Assembly: GCF_017741815.1 (NCBI RefSeq)
Contig: NZ_JAGHMF010000034.1
Location: 310,001 to 374,000 of the forward strand
From: Rhizobium sp. 16-488-2b
GTDB lineage: Bacteria; Pseudomonadota; Alphaproteobacteria; Rhizobiales; Rhizobiaceae
Length of the DNA: 64,000 nt
Direction of reading: 5' to 3'
The notes under the pieces are model-generated. The model was not told where the DNA came from. It saw only the letters and a list, made by a program, of their open reading frames with translations, and ran no database searches. This document shows positions 26,656 through 36,189 of the stretch, piece after piece (position 1 is the stretch's first letter; every line of letters begins with the position of its first letter). Position numbers and translations under genes: made by a program.

Positions 26656-27490
26656 CCGCAGCGGCATCGCGATCGATCAGGCGGGCCACAAAACCTGGCT
26701 GAAATGGCATCGCGGCCACCGCTATGCCGGCGATATCTCGTTTACGGGACAACGCATTGCCGAGGCGATGGCGCTGGGCGCCAGCATCGAGATCGATCTC
26801 GTGCGTTACAATGGCGCCGGCTTCGCCGTCCTGCACGACGAGACGCTGAACAAGGCGACGACGGGCGAGGGGCGTGTGATCGATGCGACGGAGAGCGACT
26901 TGCGCGTTCTCCATCTGCGCGACCCCTTCGGCGAGCCGACGGCCCACAAGGTCATGCTGATCGATGATCTCGGCCAACTGCTGAAGCGCGTCGGCCGCGA
27001 CGGTGGTGCTGTGCTGCAGCTCGATCTCAAGGAAGATTCTCCTGATATCCGCGAAGAGGATATCGCCGCCTTCGCCGCCGCGATCTCGCCGGTCGCAAAG
27101 TCGGTCATTCTCTCGGCAGGTGATCCCGAGGCTGTGGAACGGTTGTCCCAAGCCGTGCCGGACATGCCGATCGGCTACGACCCCTGCCACCATGGCGCGA
27201 TCGAGCGGCTGAAGCAAAGCCGCGACTTCGACGGTTTTGTCGCTGATGCCGTGGCTGCCTCGCCACGCGCGCGGATGATCTACCTGCATCATCAGCTGGT
27301 GCTGTTTGCCGACGATGCCGGATACGACCTCGTTGCGGCCTTCCATCGCGCCGGGCGCAGCATCGACGCGTACACGATCAATTCGGCAATTCCGGCCGCA
27401 TTGCCTGTCGTGCGCCGCCTTCTGGCGCTGAAGGTCGACCAGATCACCACCGATGACCCGGTCGGTCTGGAAGCATTGCTTCTCGGCTAG
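26630..27490 (+). CDS. glycerophosphodiester phosphodiesterase family protein
   Basis: A 286-residue cytosolic GDPD-like TIM-barrel protein with no signal peptide. Catalytic features are HRGHR near residue 26, the metal-site IEIDL (E and D), and the second catalytic histidine in VLHDETLNKATTG. It would hydrolyse a glycerophosphodiester to glycerol-3-phosphate plus alcohol. Being cytosolic and overlapping the ABC ATPase gene implies the diester is imported intact. It converges on an inositol-monophosphatase family gene, with 5 bases between the stops. Confidence 0.85.
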   Translation: MIESLATLDRSGIAIDQAGHKTWLKWHRGHRYAGDISFTGQRIAEAMALGASIEIDLVRYNGAGFAVLHDETLNKATTGEGRVIDATESDLRVLHLRDPFGEPTAHKVMLIDDLGQLLKRVGRDGGAVLQLDLKEDSPDIREEDIAAFAAAISPVAKSVILSAGDPEAVERLSQAVPDMPIGYDPCHHGAIERLKQSRDFDGFVADAVAASPRARMIYLHHQLVLFADDAGYDLVAAFHRAGRSIDAYTINSAIPAALPVVRRLLALKVDQITTDDPVGLEALLLG

Positions 27491-27495
27491 GGCTG

Positions 27496-28323
27496 TTAGC
27501 CCTCGAAGCCTTCTACGAGCCAAGGGTGCAGCGCGGTGTTGGCTGCAAGAATGTCGCCGTTCGCCGTGACGGGGCCGCCCTTGAAGGCTGAAACCGTGCC
27601 TCCGGCTTCTGTCACCAATAGCGCGGCCGCGCCGTAATCATGCTTCGATAGGCCATCCTCAAAGAAACCGTCCAGACGGCCGCTTGCGACGTAAGCAATC
27701 GACAATGCCGCCGACCCCAGCCGCCTTACGCCGGCGGTGTTGCCCATCAATCGCTTCAAAGCCTCGAAATAGACGTCCGCTGCAACGGCCTTGACCTGGC
27801 CGGGAACCGGCAGACCAGCGCCGACCACGACGTTTTCGATATCGGCATTGTCGACGCAGGAAATGCGCTCGCCGTTGAGATAGGCGCCGCCGCCGAGCTC
27901 GGCGCTGAACAGCTCGTCGAGCATCGGGTCATAAACCACGCCGGCGACGATCCGGCCGCCTTCGGCGATCGCGATGGTCATGCCGAAATGCGGGATACCC
28001 CAGGCAAAATTAGTCGTCCCATCGATCGGATCGATATAGATGATCGGGGCATCCGCACCCACCACCCGGTTGCCGACGTCTTCCTCGCCCTTGATGGAGT
28101 AGGAGGGAAAGGCCGCGATCATATCGGTCACGATGATCCGCTCGACAGCAACGTCGATCTCTGTCTGGTAATCGCGCGGCCCCTTCGACACCACATCGCT
28201 GATGCGCCGGCGCTGCAACGACCGGCGAGCCGTTTCGCCGGCTTTCACGACCGTCGTCGCGAGAGTGATCAGGCGCGGGGAGGCGGTCGGAGAAAGACGC
28301 GAGGAGACGAGGGAGGATGTCAT
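27496..28323 (-). CDS. inositol monophosphatase family protein
   Basis: A 275-residue Mg2+-dependent phosphatase of the IMPase/SuhB/HisN superfamily. The metal sites are GEED (conserved Glu), IDPIDGTTNFAWG (DPIDGT motif) and, near the C-terminus, SKHDYGAAALLVTEAGG (normally WDxAAG, here HDYGAA). The ATG at 28323 is chosen; an extension to 28437 lacks similarity. It could act on inositol-phosphate, sugar-phosphate or histidinol-phosphate. Its position tail-to-tail with GDPD suggests work on a product of the imported diester, but it is on the other strand. Confidence 0.82.
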   Translation of the reverse strand: MTSSLVSSRLSPTASPRLITLATTVVKAGETARRSLQRRRISDVVSKGPRDYQTEIDVAVERIIVTDMIAAFPSYSIKGEEDVGNRVVGADAPIIYIDPIDGTTNFAWGIPHFGMTIAIAEGGRIVAGVVYDPMLDELFSAELGGGAYLNGERISCVDNADIENVVVGAGLPVPGQVKAVAADVYFEALKRLMGNTAGVRRLGSAALSIAYVASGRLDGFFEDGLSKHDYGAAALLVTEAGGTVSAFKGGPVTANGDILAANTALHPWLVEGFEG

Positions 28324-28542
28324 TGGGAACCCGGGTGATGAAACTGCAATACGGCCAGCACGCATGGCAGAGCCGCGTGACGATTTCGTGACGTACGCGG
28401 CGCTTTCCAAGCATGATGTTGAGGCCAACCTTGGCACGCCTCAAATCGGCTTGCGTCCGGATAGCTCGCGGAATGACGGTCGTTCGCCTTGCCCGCGCCG
28501 AAGCTTTCCAGCGCGCGCCCGGCGACCCAGCTCTGCCGAGAG

Positions 28543-28872
28543 CTACCCGATCGCGCGTTCCGCCTCGCCATCGCGTGAGCCAACCAGCAGATCCCTAACA
28601 TTTGCGAGCGTCGCTGCGATCGAGCGTGGCTGTAACGAATAGAACACGGATTGCGAGGCGCGCCGCGTCGAGACGAATTCGCAGGCACGCAGGATCGCGA
28701 GATGCTGGGAGAGCGCCGATTGGCCGAGGCCGAGTTTCTTGGCGAGCACGTTGACCTGGATCTCGCCCTCGGCGAGGTTGGTCAGGATCGCAAGGCGGTT
28801 GGCGTTTCCGAGAACCGCAAGCTGCTCCGCCAGAGCAGCAATGCTCTGCGGGTTCCGATTGTCTTCCTGCAT
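28543..28872 (-). CDS. ArsR-family transcriptional regulator (no metal-site cysteines)
   Basis: A 109-residue winged-HTH regulator: LAVLGNANRLAILTNLAEGEIQVNVLAKKLGLGQSALSQHL, with beta-wing TRRASQSVFYSL. The alpha-3 metal-binding ELCVCD motif is absent. The lone Cys (RACEF) suggests a non-metal sensor, possibly of the redox/BigR-like group, although that needs two cysteines. It sits upstream of the phosphatase gene on the same strand with 219 bases between. Target unknown. Confidence 0.82.
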   Translation of the reverse strand: MQEDNRNPQSIAALAEQLAVLGNANRLAILTNLAEGEIQVNVLAKKLGLGQSALSQHLAILRACEFVSTRRASQSVFYSLQPRSIAATLANVRDLLVGSRDGEAERAIG

Positions 28873-29452
28873 ATGATTTTCCCAATGAATAGGCGGGAAT
28901 CGTCGTCCACGATATCGCGCGGTCCGCCGTCCCCGGAAGTTTAAGCACGAAATTTAACGACTAGCCCGATACGGCGGGCAGTCGCGCGAAGGTCGACGGA
29001 TGAATGGATTGGAAGCCAATGTGGAAGCCGGCGGAACGAAGCCGTGGCGGCAACAGCGCATTTTCCGCCATAAGGGGCGGCTGGCCATGCTGTGATGGAA
29101 TAGTGGACATCATGTTCACCCGGTTGAAGTTACTCTGCCACAATCGTTCACAGTGTTGAAAAGATGGTTAACGACTGCGCTCCAAACCCATGAAAAGTTA
29201 GAGTTCTAGCTGCCGAGCGCACTCGCATCGGCAGACGATGTCATGGCCAAACATCGTCCTGCATGCGGGCGCGGCTGTTGCTGAAAATCGGTGTTGGTCG
29301 ATCTAAAGTAATATTTTTTTTGCTGAATTGAGGTATCTGCACGGACGGCCTTGGTTGACGCGCATGAAAGCTGTAAAGACCTCGGTTGATGAACACTGCC
29401 GTTCGGTGGCGCTGCGCGTCGGCGCCCCACACACCATGACGTTGGGATTGCG
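28873..29452. other. 580-base intergenic region upstream of acnB
   Basis: No convincing gene. A minus-strand frame at 28961-29143 contains LMAENALLPPRLRSAGFHIGF, which recalls the C-terminus of epimerase-type (DUF1731-like) proteins and may be a decayed remnant. The stretch around 29300-29330 is AT-rich (ATATTTTTTTTGC) and likely holds the acnB promoter and leader. Confidence 0.4.
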
Positions 29453-32242
29453 ATGAACCTGTACTTGGAATACCTGGCCGAAATCAAAAGCAGAGAAACT
29501 CAAGGGCTCGCCCCCAAGCCGATCGATGACGGCGCGCTGACCGGCGAAATCATTGCCCTGATCGAGGATGCCGGCAGCGAATATCGCGCCGATGCTTTGA
29601 AGTTCTTCATCTACAACACGCTGCCGGGCACGACGAGTGCCGCCGGCGTCAAGGCCGCCTTCCTCAAGAAGATCATCCTGGGCGAGACCATCGTGCCCGA
29701 GATCACGCCGAAATTCGCCCTTGAGCTGTTGTCGCACATGAAGGGTGGCCCGTCGGTCGAAGTGCTGCTCGACGTAGCGCTCGGCAATGACGCCGAAATT
29801 GCCTGTCAGGCCGGCGACGTGCTGAAGACCCAGGTTTTCCTCTACGACGCCGACATGTTCCGCCTGCGCGATGCCTACAAGGCCGGCAATGCCGTCGCGA
29901 AGGACGTTCTCGAGAGCTACGCTAAGGCCGAATTCTTCACCAAGCTTCCCGATGTCGAAGACGAGATCAAGGTCGTGACCTTCATCGCCGCCGAAGGCGA
30001 CATCTCGACCGACCTTCTTTCTCCCGGCAACCAGGCGCACTCGCGCTCCGACCGCCAGCTGCACGGCCAGTGCATGATCACGCCTGAAGCACAGACCGAG
30101 ATCGTCGCCCTGCAGCAGCAGCACCCGGACAAGCGGGTCATGATGATCGCAGAAAAGGGCACGATGGGCGTCGGCTCCTCGCGCATGTCCGGCGTCAACA
30201 ACGTGGCGCTGTGGACCGGCAAGCAGGCAAGCCCCTACGTTCCCTTCGTCAACTTCGCCCCAGTCGTCGCCGGCACCAACGGCATCTCGCCGATCTTCGC
30301 GACCACCGTCGACGTTACCGGCGGCATCGGCCTCAACCTGAAGAACTGGGTGAAGAAGCTCGACGACAGCGGCAAGCCGATCCTCAACAATGACGGCAAC
30401 CCGATCCTCGAGCAGAAGTTCTCGGTCGAAACCGGCACCGTGCTGAAGATCGACGCGAAGAACAAGAAGCTGCGCGACGAAGCCGGCAACGAGCTGGTCG
30501 ATGTCGCTTCTTCCTTTACGCCACAGAAGATGGAGTTCATGAAGGCCGGCTCGTCCTACGCCATCGTCTTCGGCAAGAAGCTCCAGACCTTCGCCGCCCA
30601 GACGCTCGGCGTCGAAGCGACCCCGGTCTTCGCACCGAACAAGGAAATCGCGATCGACGGCCAGGGCCTGACCGCTGTTGAGAAGATCTTCAACCGCAAC
30701 GCTGTTGGCGTGACACCTGGCAAGGTGCTGCATGCTGGCTCCGACGTGCGCGTCAAAGTCAACATCGTCGGCTCCCAGGACACGACAGGTCTGATGACCG
30801 CGCAGGAACTGGAAGCGATGGCGGCAACCGTCATCTCGCCGCTGGTCGACGGCGCTTATCAGTCGGGCTGCCACACGGCATCCGTCTGGGACAAGAAGGC
30901 CCAGGCCAACATTCCGAAGCTCATGTCCTTCATGAACAACTTCGGCGTCATCACCGCCCGCGATCCGAAGGGCAGCTACCATGCAATGACCGACGTCATC
31001 CACAAGGTGCTGAACGACATTACCGTCGACGACTGGGACATCATCATCGGCGGCGACAGCCACACCCGTATGTCGAAGGGCGTCGCCTTCGGTGCCGACT
31101 CCGGCACTGTCGCGCTGGCGCTCGCCACCGGCGAAGCCACCATGCCGATCCCGCAGTCGGTCAAGGTCACCTTCAAGGGCACGATGCAGCCCTACATGGA
31201 CTTCCGCGACGTCGTGCATGCCACCCAGGCACAGATGCTCAAGCAGCATGGCGACAACGTCTTCCAAGGCCGCATCATCGAAGTCCATATCGGCACGCTG
31301 CTCGCCGACCAGGCCTTCACCTTTACCGACTGGACGGCCGAGATGAAGGCCAAGGCCTCTATCTGCATCTCCGAAGACGAGACGCTGATCGAGAGCTTGG
31401 AGATCGCCAAGTCGCGCATGCAGATCATGATCGACAAGGGCATGGATAACGAAGCGCAGACCCTGAAGGGCCTGATCGCCAAGGCCGACCGCCGTATCGC
31501 CGACATCCGCTCGGGCGAAAAGCCGGCGCTGACGCCGGACGATAACGCCAAGTATTTCGCGGAAGTCGTCGTCGATCTCGACCTGATCGACGAGCCGATG
31601 ATCGCCGACCCAGACGTCAACAATGCCGACGTCTCGCGCCGCTACACCCACGACACAATCCGCCCGGTCTCCTACTATGGCGGCACCAAGAAGGTGGACC
31701 TCGGCTTCGTCGGCTCCTGCATGGTGCACAAGGGCGACATGAAAATCGTGGCGCAGATGTTGAAGAACATCGAGAAGAACGAGGGCAAGGTTGAGTTCAA
31801 GGCTCCGCTCGTCGTCGCCGCTCCGACCTATAACATCATCGACGAACTGAAGGCCGAAGGCGACTGGGAAATTCTCCAGAAGTATTCGGGCTTCGAATTC
31901 GATGACGTGAAGCCAAAGACCGCGAACCGCACCGAGTACGAGAACATCCTCTATCTCGAGCGTCCGGGCTGCAACCTGTGCATGGGCAACCAGGAAAAGG
32001 CCGAAAAGGGCGACACCGTTCTCGCCACCTCGACCCGTCTGTTCCAGGGCCGCGTCGTTGAAGATACGGCGGAAAAGAAGGGCGAGTCGTTGCTCGCCTC
32101 GACTCCGCTGGTGGTTCTCTCCGCGATCCTCGGTCGTACGCCGAGCATCGAGGAGTATCGCGTCGCCGTCGAAGGCATCAACCTGACGAAGTTCGCTCCG
32201 CCGAAGACGACGCCGATCGACAGCCGGTCCGTCCACTACTAA
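29453..32242 (+). CDS. acnB: aconitate hydratase B / 2-methylisocitrate dehydratase
   Basis: A 929-residue [4Fe-4S] hydratase converting citrate to isocitrate (TCA cycle) and able to act in the methylcitrate cycle. The N-terminal HEAT-like helical domain (YLEYLAEIKSRETQGLAPKP) identifies the B type rather than AcnA. Active-site segments include GGDSHTRMSKGVAFGADSG. Cluster ligands are a Cys in VGSCMVHKGDM and the pair in RPGCNLCMGNQ. It is longer than E. coli AcnB (865) because of insertions. Monocistronic, with a strong terminator 13 bases after the stop. E. coli AcnB also binds mRNA when apo. Confidence 0.93.
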   Translation: MNLYLEYLAEIKSRETQGLAPKPIDDGALTGEIIALIEDAGSEYRADALKFFIYNTLPGTTSAAGVKAAFLKKIILGETIVPEITPKFALELLSHMKGGPSVEVLLDVALGNDAEIACQAGDVLKTQVFLYDADMFRLRDAYKAGNAVAKDVLESYAKAEFFTKLPDVEDEIKVVTFIAAEGDISTDLLSPGNQAHSRSDRQLHGQCMITPEAQTEIVALQQQHPDKRVMMIAEKGTMGVGSSRMSGVNNVALWTGKQASPYVPFVNFAPVVAGTNGISPIFATTVDVTGGIGLNLKNWVKKLDDSGKPILNNDGNPILEQKFSVETGTVLKIDAKNKKLRDEAGNELVDVASSFTPQKMEFMKAGSSYAIVFGKKLQTFAAQTLGVEATPVFAPNKEIAIDGQGLTAVEKIFNRNAVGVTPGKVLHAGSDVRVKVNIVGSQDTTGLMTAQELEAMAATVISPLVDGAYQSGCHTASVWDKKAQANIPKLMSFMNNFGVITARDPKGSYHAMTDVIHKVLNDITVDDWDIIIGGDSHTRMSKGVAFGADSGTVALALATGEATMPIPQSVKVTFKGTMQPYMDFRDVVHATQAQMLKQHGDNVFQGRIIEVHIGTLLADQAFTFTDWTAEMKAKASICISEDETLIESLEIAKSRMQIMIDKGMDNEAQTLKGLIAKADRRIADIRSGEKPALTPDDNAKYFAEVVVDLDLIDEPMIADPDVNNADVSRRYTHDTIRPVSYYGGTKKVDLGFVGSCMVHKGDMKIVAQMLKNIEKNEGKVEFKAPLVVAAPTYNIIDELKAEGDWEILQKYSGFEFDDVKPKTANRTEYENILYLERPGCNLCMGNQEKAEKGDTVLATSTRLFQGRVVEDTAEKKGESLLASTPLVVLSAILGRTPSIEEYRVAVEGINLTKFAPPKTTPIDSRSVHY

Positions 32243-32255
32243 GATCTGATCTGAC

Positions 32256-32294
32256 AAAAAGGCCCCTCAATGCAGTTCATTGAGGGGCCTTTTT
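32256..32294 (+). terminator. rho-independent terminator of acnB
   Basis: AAAAAGGCCCCTCAATG (32256-32272) pairs perfectly with CATTGAGGGGCCTTTTT (32278-32294), a 17-bp stem with a 5-base loop, followed by more T. The A-run and T-run make it bidirectional, so it can also end the minus-strand transcript, though the GntR gene stops 65 bases away. Confidence 0.92.
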
Positions 32295-32358
32295 TTGTTT
32301 GGGACAATGAATTATCGGCGGTTGTTGCGATCAATCATTCACCAAATGGCGCGCTGCT

Positions 32359-33123
32359 TCACTGCACTTCGTTGACGTAGCGATGATTGGCGGTCGTGGC
32401 GCGGTGAGAGGATATGAGAACCGGAGCCGCGAGTTGATCGTAGGCGATCTCGTCAATCGTCAGCACTGCGAAAGGCTGCTGCAGATCAAGCCAACGTGCA
32501 TCCTGTTCCGTCGCCAAATCCGCCCCGATCTGCTCGCGTATCGCTGAAATGCGGATGTTGTAGGCGTCCAGCAGGTGGAGATAGAAGAGCGGTGGGATAT
32601 CCTCCGGCCTGTCGGGGAAGTCCGGCACGCGTGACAGCGGTAGCGTCAGCGTTTCATGCATGATCGGCCGTTCGTCGACGCTGCGCACGCGGTGAAATGT
32701 CACGATCTCGGCGCCCTCATCTATCTGTAGCTTTCGCGCGTCCTGCGCCGAAGCCGTCCCGCGCGCGATCTCAGTCACCCGAGTAACCGATTGTCGCAGC
32801 GAGCCATCGAGACCATGCAGCCGGAAGTACTGGAAGAACAAGCGCAGGCTGTGTTGCGGCTGTCGGCCGGTGACGATCGTGCCGGTCTTGCGACGCCGGC
32901 TGAGCAATCCGTCATTGGTGAGATCCATCAATGCGCGTCGGATAGTGCCGACGGCGACCCCGTAGGTTTGCGACAGCGCCACTTCGCTCGGCAGGACAGA
33001 GCCCGGAGCGAGTTTCCCAAGCATGATCGCCTCTGTGATCTGGCGCTTGACGACCTCATAGAGCGGGACGGACAACTCGCTCAATCGCGGCGCATCTGCT
33101 GAAATAATGGGCAAGTCAGGCAA
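32359..33123 (-). CDS. GntR-family (HutC/UTRA) transcriptional regulator
   Basis: A 254-residue regulator: N-terminal winged HTH (YEVVKRQITEAIMLGKLAPGSVLPSEVALSQTYGVAVGTIRRAL) and a C-terminal UTRA ligand-binding domain (FHRVRSVDERPIMHETLTLPL). The start is TTG at 33123 with AAGAGG 7 bases upstream. It is divergent from a peptide-transport/amidohydrolase operon, and the 113-base gap contains the palindrome ACTATATAGT. Control of the downstream plus-strand operon is expected. Confidence 0.86.
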   Translation of the reverse strand: MPDLPIISADAPRLSELSVPLYEVVKRQITEAIMLGKLAPGSVLPSEVALSQTYGVAVGTIRRALMDLTNDGLLSRRRKTGTIVTGRQPQHSLRLFFQYFRLHGLDGSLRQSVTRVTEIARGTASAQDARKLQIDEGAEIVTFHRVRSVDERPIMHETLTLPLSRVPDFPDRPEDIPPLFYLHLLDAYNIRISAIREQIGADLATEQDARWLDLQQPFAVLTIDEIAYDQLAAPVLISSHRATTANHRYVNEVQ

Positions 33124-33174
33124 TTATTTGCCTCTTCTTTGGAGTTGACTCATGGAATGGATGTAAGCAGTATT

Positions 33175-33184
33175 ACTATATAGT
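33175..33184. promoter_or_regulatory. palindrome in the GntR/operon divergent promoter
   Basis: ACTATATAGT is a perfect 10-base palindrome in an AT-rich patch (TATTACTATATAGTTTATAT), 53 bases before the operon's first start. It overlaps any likely -10 element, so repression by the adjacent GntR protein is plausible. Confidence 0.35.
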
Positions 33185-33236
33185 TTATATGAAAGCGCAA
33201 GCTAACGAGCCGGCGCATGCATGCCGAGGACGTACC

Positions 33237-34550
33237 ATGTCTGAGCCGAAATCTGTCCCGCATCAAGACGCTTTCGCGTTGGCCATGGCAGTGATCGAGC
33301 GCGATATCGAGACGGCTGTGCAGGATCTGGCGCGCATGGTGGCTGTCGATACGTCCTTTCCACCCGGTCTTGGCTATGACGCCTTTGCTGATCTGATGAC
33401 CGAACTGACGGCGCCGCTTGGCTTTGAGTTCGAGCGGGTGACGGTTCCTCGCGATCTCTGGTATGTCGCCGGCGGCCCGGCCTCTGGCGAGCGCACCAAC
33501 CTCATCGCCAGCCGCGAGACCGGCCGCCCGATCTGTGGTCTCTACTACCATGTCGATACCGTTCCGGTGGCCCCGGGCTGGTCACGCGATCCGCTGGCGC
33601 TGACGGTCGAGGGCGATAACCTCTACGGCCTCGGCGCCGCCGACATGAAGGGCACGATCGCCGCAACGCTTCTGGCTCTGCGCGCAGCCAAGGAAGCCGG
33701 AGCCTCGCTTGCCTACGACCCGATGCTGCTACTCTGCACCGACGAGGAGGGTGGGCTCTACCCCGGCATTCGCTATCTGGCCGAGCAGGACATGCTCAAG
33801 GGCCACATCCTCAACTTCAACGGATCTGCCGCACCGCGCGTCTGGGCCGGCTGCTTCGGCATCTTCAATCTCCAGGTGACGATTACCGGTCATGCTGTTC
33901 ATGCCGGCGAGGGCAACCGCACCGGCTCCGGCGTCAACGCGATCGAAGGCGCGCTGCCGGTTCTGAACGCATTGGCGGCCCTCAAACCCATCGTGGCTAC
34001 CCGCACGTCGAAGCTGGCGCCGCCACCGCATGCCAGCGGGCCGCTGCGGCCACAGCTGACGATATCCGCGGTCAATGGCGGAACGGCCGGTGGTCAGGTT
34101 CCGGCGGAGATCAAGATCCTGGTCAGCCGCCGCTATGCGCCGGAAGAGAGCTACGAGCAGGCGAGGGCGGAAGTCGAGGCTGCGATCCGCGACTGTGTCG
34201 CAGGCAGCGATCTCGGTCTAGCCATCGACATCGTGGGGCACCTCATCCCGACCGACGATCCCGATGGTCCGCACTGGCCTCGTTGGCAGCAGGCACTGTC
34301 GCTGGGCTTCGGCTATCAGCCCGAGGATTTTCACAAGTGGGGCGCGGCGAGTTGCTCGGACTTTGGCTACGTCCAAAAGGCGGGTTTCGGCCCCGAGGTG
34401 CTTCTGGGCGGCCTCGGCCGACCTGAGAGCTGCATTCATAGCCCGGAAGAACACACGACGCGACAGGATATCGTCGCGCTGGCCAAGAGTATTCTCGCCT
34501 ATCTCGCGGCCGATTTCGCCGCCGACGCCATTCCAGAACACCGCATCTAG
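33237..34550 (+). CDS. M20-family metallo-amidohydrolase (ArgE/DapE type)
   Basis: A 437-residue M20 enzyme. The start at 33237 follows GAGGA; an upstream ATG at 33189 lacks a ribosome site. Metal and catalytic segments are YYHVDTVPV (His and catalytic Asp), LYGLGAADMKGTIA (bridging Asp), TDEEGG (general-base Glu and metal Glu), and a late His in SCIHSPEEHT. It would deacylate an N-acyl amino acid or cleave a dipeptide in the cytosol. First gene of a seven-gene operon with a peptide-type ABC importer, so the substrate is probably brought in by that importer. Confidence 0.83.
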   Translation: MSEPKSVPHQDAFALAMAVIERDIETAVQDLARMVAVDTSFPPGLGYDAFADLMTELTAPLGFEFERVTVPRDLWYVAGGPASGERTNLIASRETGRPICGLYYHVDTVPVAPGWSRDPLALTVEGDNLYGLGAADMKGTIAATLLALRAAKEAGASLAYDPMLLLCTDEEGGLYPGIRYLAEQDMLKGHILNFNGSAAPRVWAGCFGIFNLQVTITGHAVHAGEGNRTGSGVNAIEGALPVLNALAALKPIVATRTSKLAPPPHASGPLRPQLTISAVNGGTAGGQVPAEIKILVSRRYAPEESYEQARAEVEAAIRDCVAGSDLGLAIDIVGHLIPTDDPDGPHWPRWQQALSLGFGYQPEDFHKWGAASCSDFGYVQKAGFGPEVLLGGLGRPESCIHSPEEHTTRQDIVALAKSILAYLAADFAADAIPEHRI

Positions 34551-34575
34551 TCATATCAAAAGAGGGAACTGACAC

Positions 34576-36126
34576 ATGTTGGAAATGAAACGCCGCTTCT
34601 TCCTGGCCGGCACCGCCGCCATTTTTGCCGCGCCGGCGTTGGGCCTGGCGCAATCGGCAACGCCTGCAAGAGGCGGCACGCTGCGTATTTCCATCGATCA
34701 GGCGGCGAGCGTCATCCATCCGCTGCTGACGCGCGTCAACCCCGAATACATGGTCACCGAGTTGCTCTACAGCAACCTGACGCGCCTCAAGGTCGACATG
34801 TCGATCGAGCCAGATCTTGCCGAGAGCTGGAGCCCCAACGAGGCCCTGACCGAATGGACCTTCAAGCTGCGCACCGGCGTCACCTTCCACGACGGCTCGG
34901 CTTTCACGGCAAATGATGTCGTCGCCACCTTCAAGGCCATCCTCGATCCGGCAACGGCGTCGCCCGGCCGCAACAATGTCGGCCCCATCTCCGACATCGT
35001 CGCCATCGACGATGCGACCGTGCTGTTCAAGCTCTCGGGCGCTTATGCCGACTTGCCGGTCGCCATGGCCTACACCAATGCGCGCATCATCCCCGCCGCG
35101 ATCGCCATGGGCGATCTCAAAAGCCTGTCGACCAAGGCTGTCGGCACCGGTCCGTTCAGGCTTGTATCTTACGAGCCGGACCGCCTGATCGTGGTCGAAC
35201 GCAACGAGAAGTACTACGACCCGGCGCGCCCTTATCTGGACCGTGTCGAAGTTCAGGTCTTCCCTGACAATTCGGCCGAAACCTCGGCCCTGATCGCCGG
35301 CGATATCGATGTCATCTCGACGATCCAGCCGACCGAGTTCCTGCGCATCGACGGAACCGACGGTCTCGTCGGCCTGCGCACGCCGTCCGGCCAGTTCTGC
35401 AACATCAACTTCGGCTGCGACACGGCGCCGTTCAACGACGCCCGCGTTCGTCGCGCAATCGCGCTGACGGTCGATCGCGAGGCCATGGTTGGCTTCGTGA
35501 CCGAAGGCTTCGGCACCGAAGGCAACGACACGCCGCTCAATGCTTCCTACCGCTTTTTCAAGGACGTGGCGAAGCGCGAGAAGAACATCGAGGAAGCCAA
35601 GAAACTGCTTGCTGAAGCGGGTTTCCCGAACGGTCTCGAAGCAACCCTTATCGCGTCGGATCGCCCGGCGGTTCGCACGCAGCTCGCCGTTGCGCTGAAG
35701 GAAATGGCGAAAGAAGCCGGCGTCACCATCAACGTACAGACGATGCCGCACGCGACCTATCTCGAGCAGGTCTGGAAGAAGGGCAGCTTCTACGTCGGCT
35801 TCTACAACATGCAGCCCACGCCCGACGGCATCTTCAAGCTTCTCTACACGTCGGACGCCTCGTGGAACGAAACGCGCTGGAACAACAAGGCATTCGATGC
35901 ACTCATCGCCGAGGCACGCGGCACGATCGACGAAGCCAAGCGCACCGAACTCTACACCAAGGCCCAGGAAATCATGAACGAGGATGTTCCATCGATCATC
36001 CCGTCCTTCTTCGACGTTCTGGCCGCAAAGCGCAGCTGGGTCGAAGGTTTCGAAGCGCATCCGCGCGCTTCGGTTTTCCGCCTCGACTACGCTTCGCTCA
36101 CCGACAAGGCGCCGAAGCGCGGCTGA
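34576..36126 (+). CDS. peptide/nickel-type ABC transporter solute-binding protein (family 5)
   Basis: A 516-residue DppA/OppA-like periplasmic binding protein. The leader MLEMKRRFFLAGTAAIFAAPALGLA has a Tat-like KRRFFL and an AXA-type cleavage. Family marks include DLAESWSPNEALTEWTFKLRTGVTFHDGS and FNDARVRRAIALTVDREAMV. GAGGGA precedes the ATG by 9 bases. It delivers ligand to the two permeases that follow. DppA-type proteins bind di- or oligopeptides, and the linked hydrolases suggest modified peptides or N-acylated amino acids. Confidence 0.9.
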   Translation: MLEMKRRFFLAGTAAIFAAPALGLAQSATPARGGTLRISIDQAASVIHPLLTRVNPEYMVTELLYSNLTRLKVDMSIEPDLAESWSPNEALTEWTFKLRTGVTFHDGSAFTANDVVATFKAILDPATASPGRNNVGPISDIVAIDDATVLFKLSGAYADLPVAMAYTNARIIPAAIAMGDLKSLSTKAVGTGPFRLVSYEPDRLIVVERNEKYYDPARPYLDRVEVQVFPDNSAETSALIAGDIDVISTIQPTEFLRIDGTDGLVGLRTPSGQFCNINFGCDTAPFNDARVRRAIALTVDREAMVGFVTEGFGTEGNDTPLNASYRFFKDVAKREKNIEEAKKLLAEAGFPNGLEATLIASDRPAVRTQLAVALKEMAKEAGVTINVQTMPHATYLEQVWKKGSFYVGFYNMQPTPDGIFKLLYTSDASWNETRWNNKAFDALIAEARGTIDEAKRTELYTKAQEIMNEDVPSIIPSFFDVLAAKRSWVEGFEAHPRASVFRLDYASLTDKAPKRG

Positions 36127-36189
36127 TGACGTCAACTTCGCCGGACGCCTGAACCGGGCGTCCGGCCCTCTTGACCAAGGAACACGCCC

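Noticed and set aside
29303..32257. 984-codon open frame antisense to acnB
   Set aside because: High-GC shadow of acnB. The translated composition (many Asp, Arg, His, Val) is not protein-like and acnB matches its family throughout.
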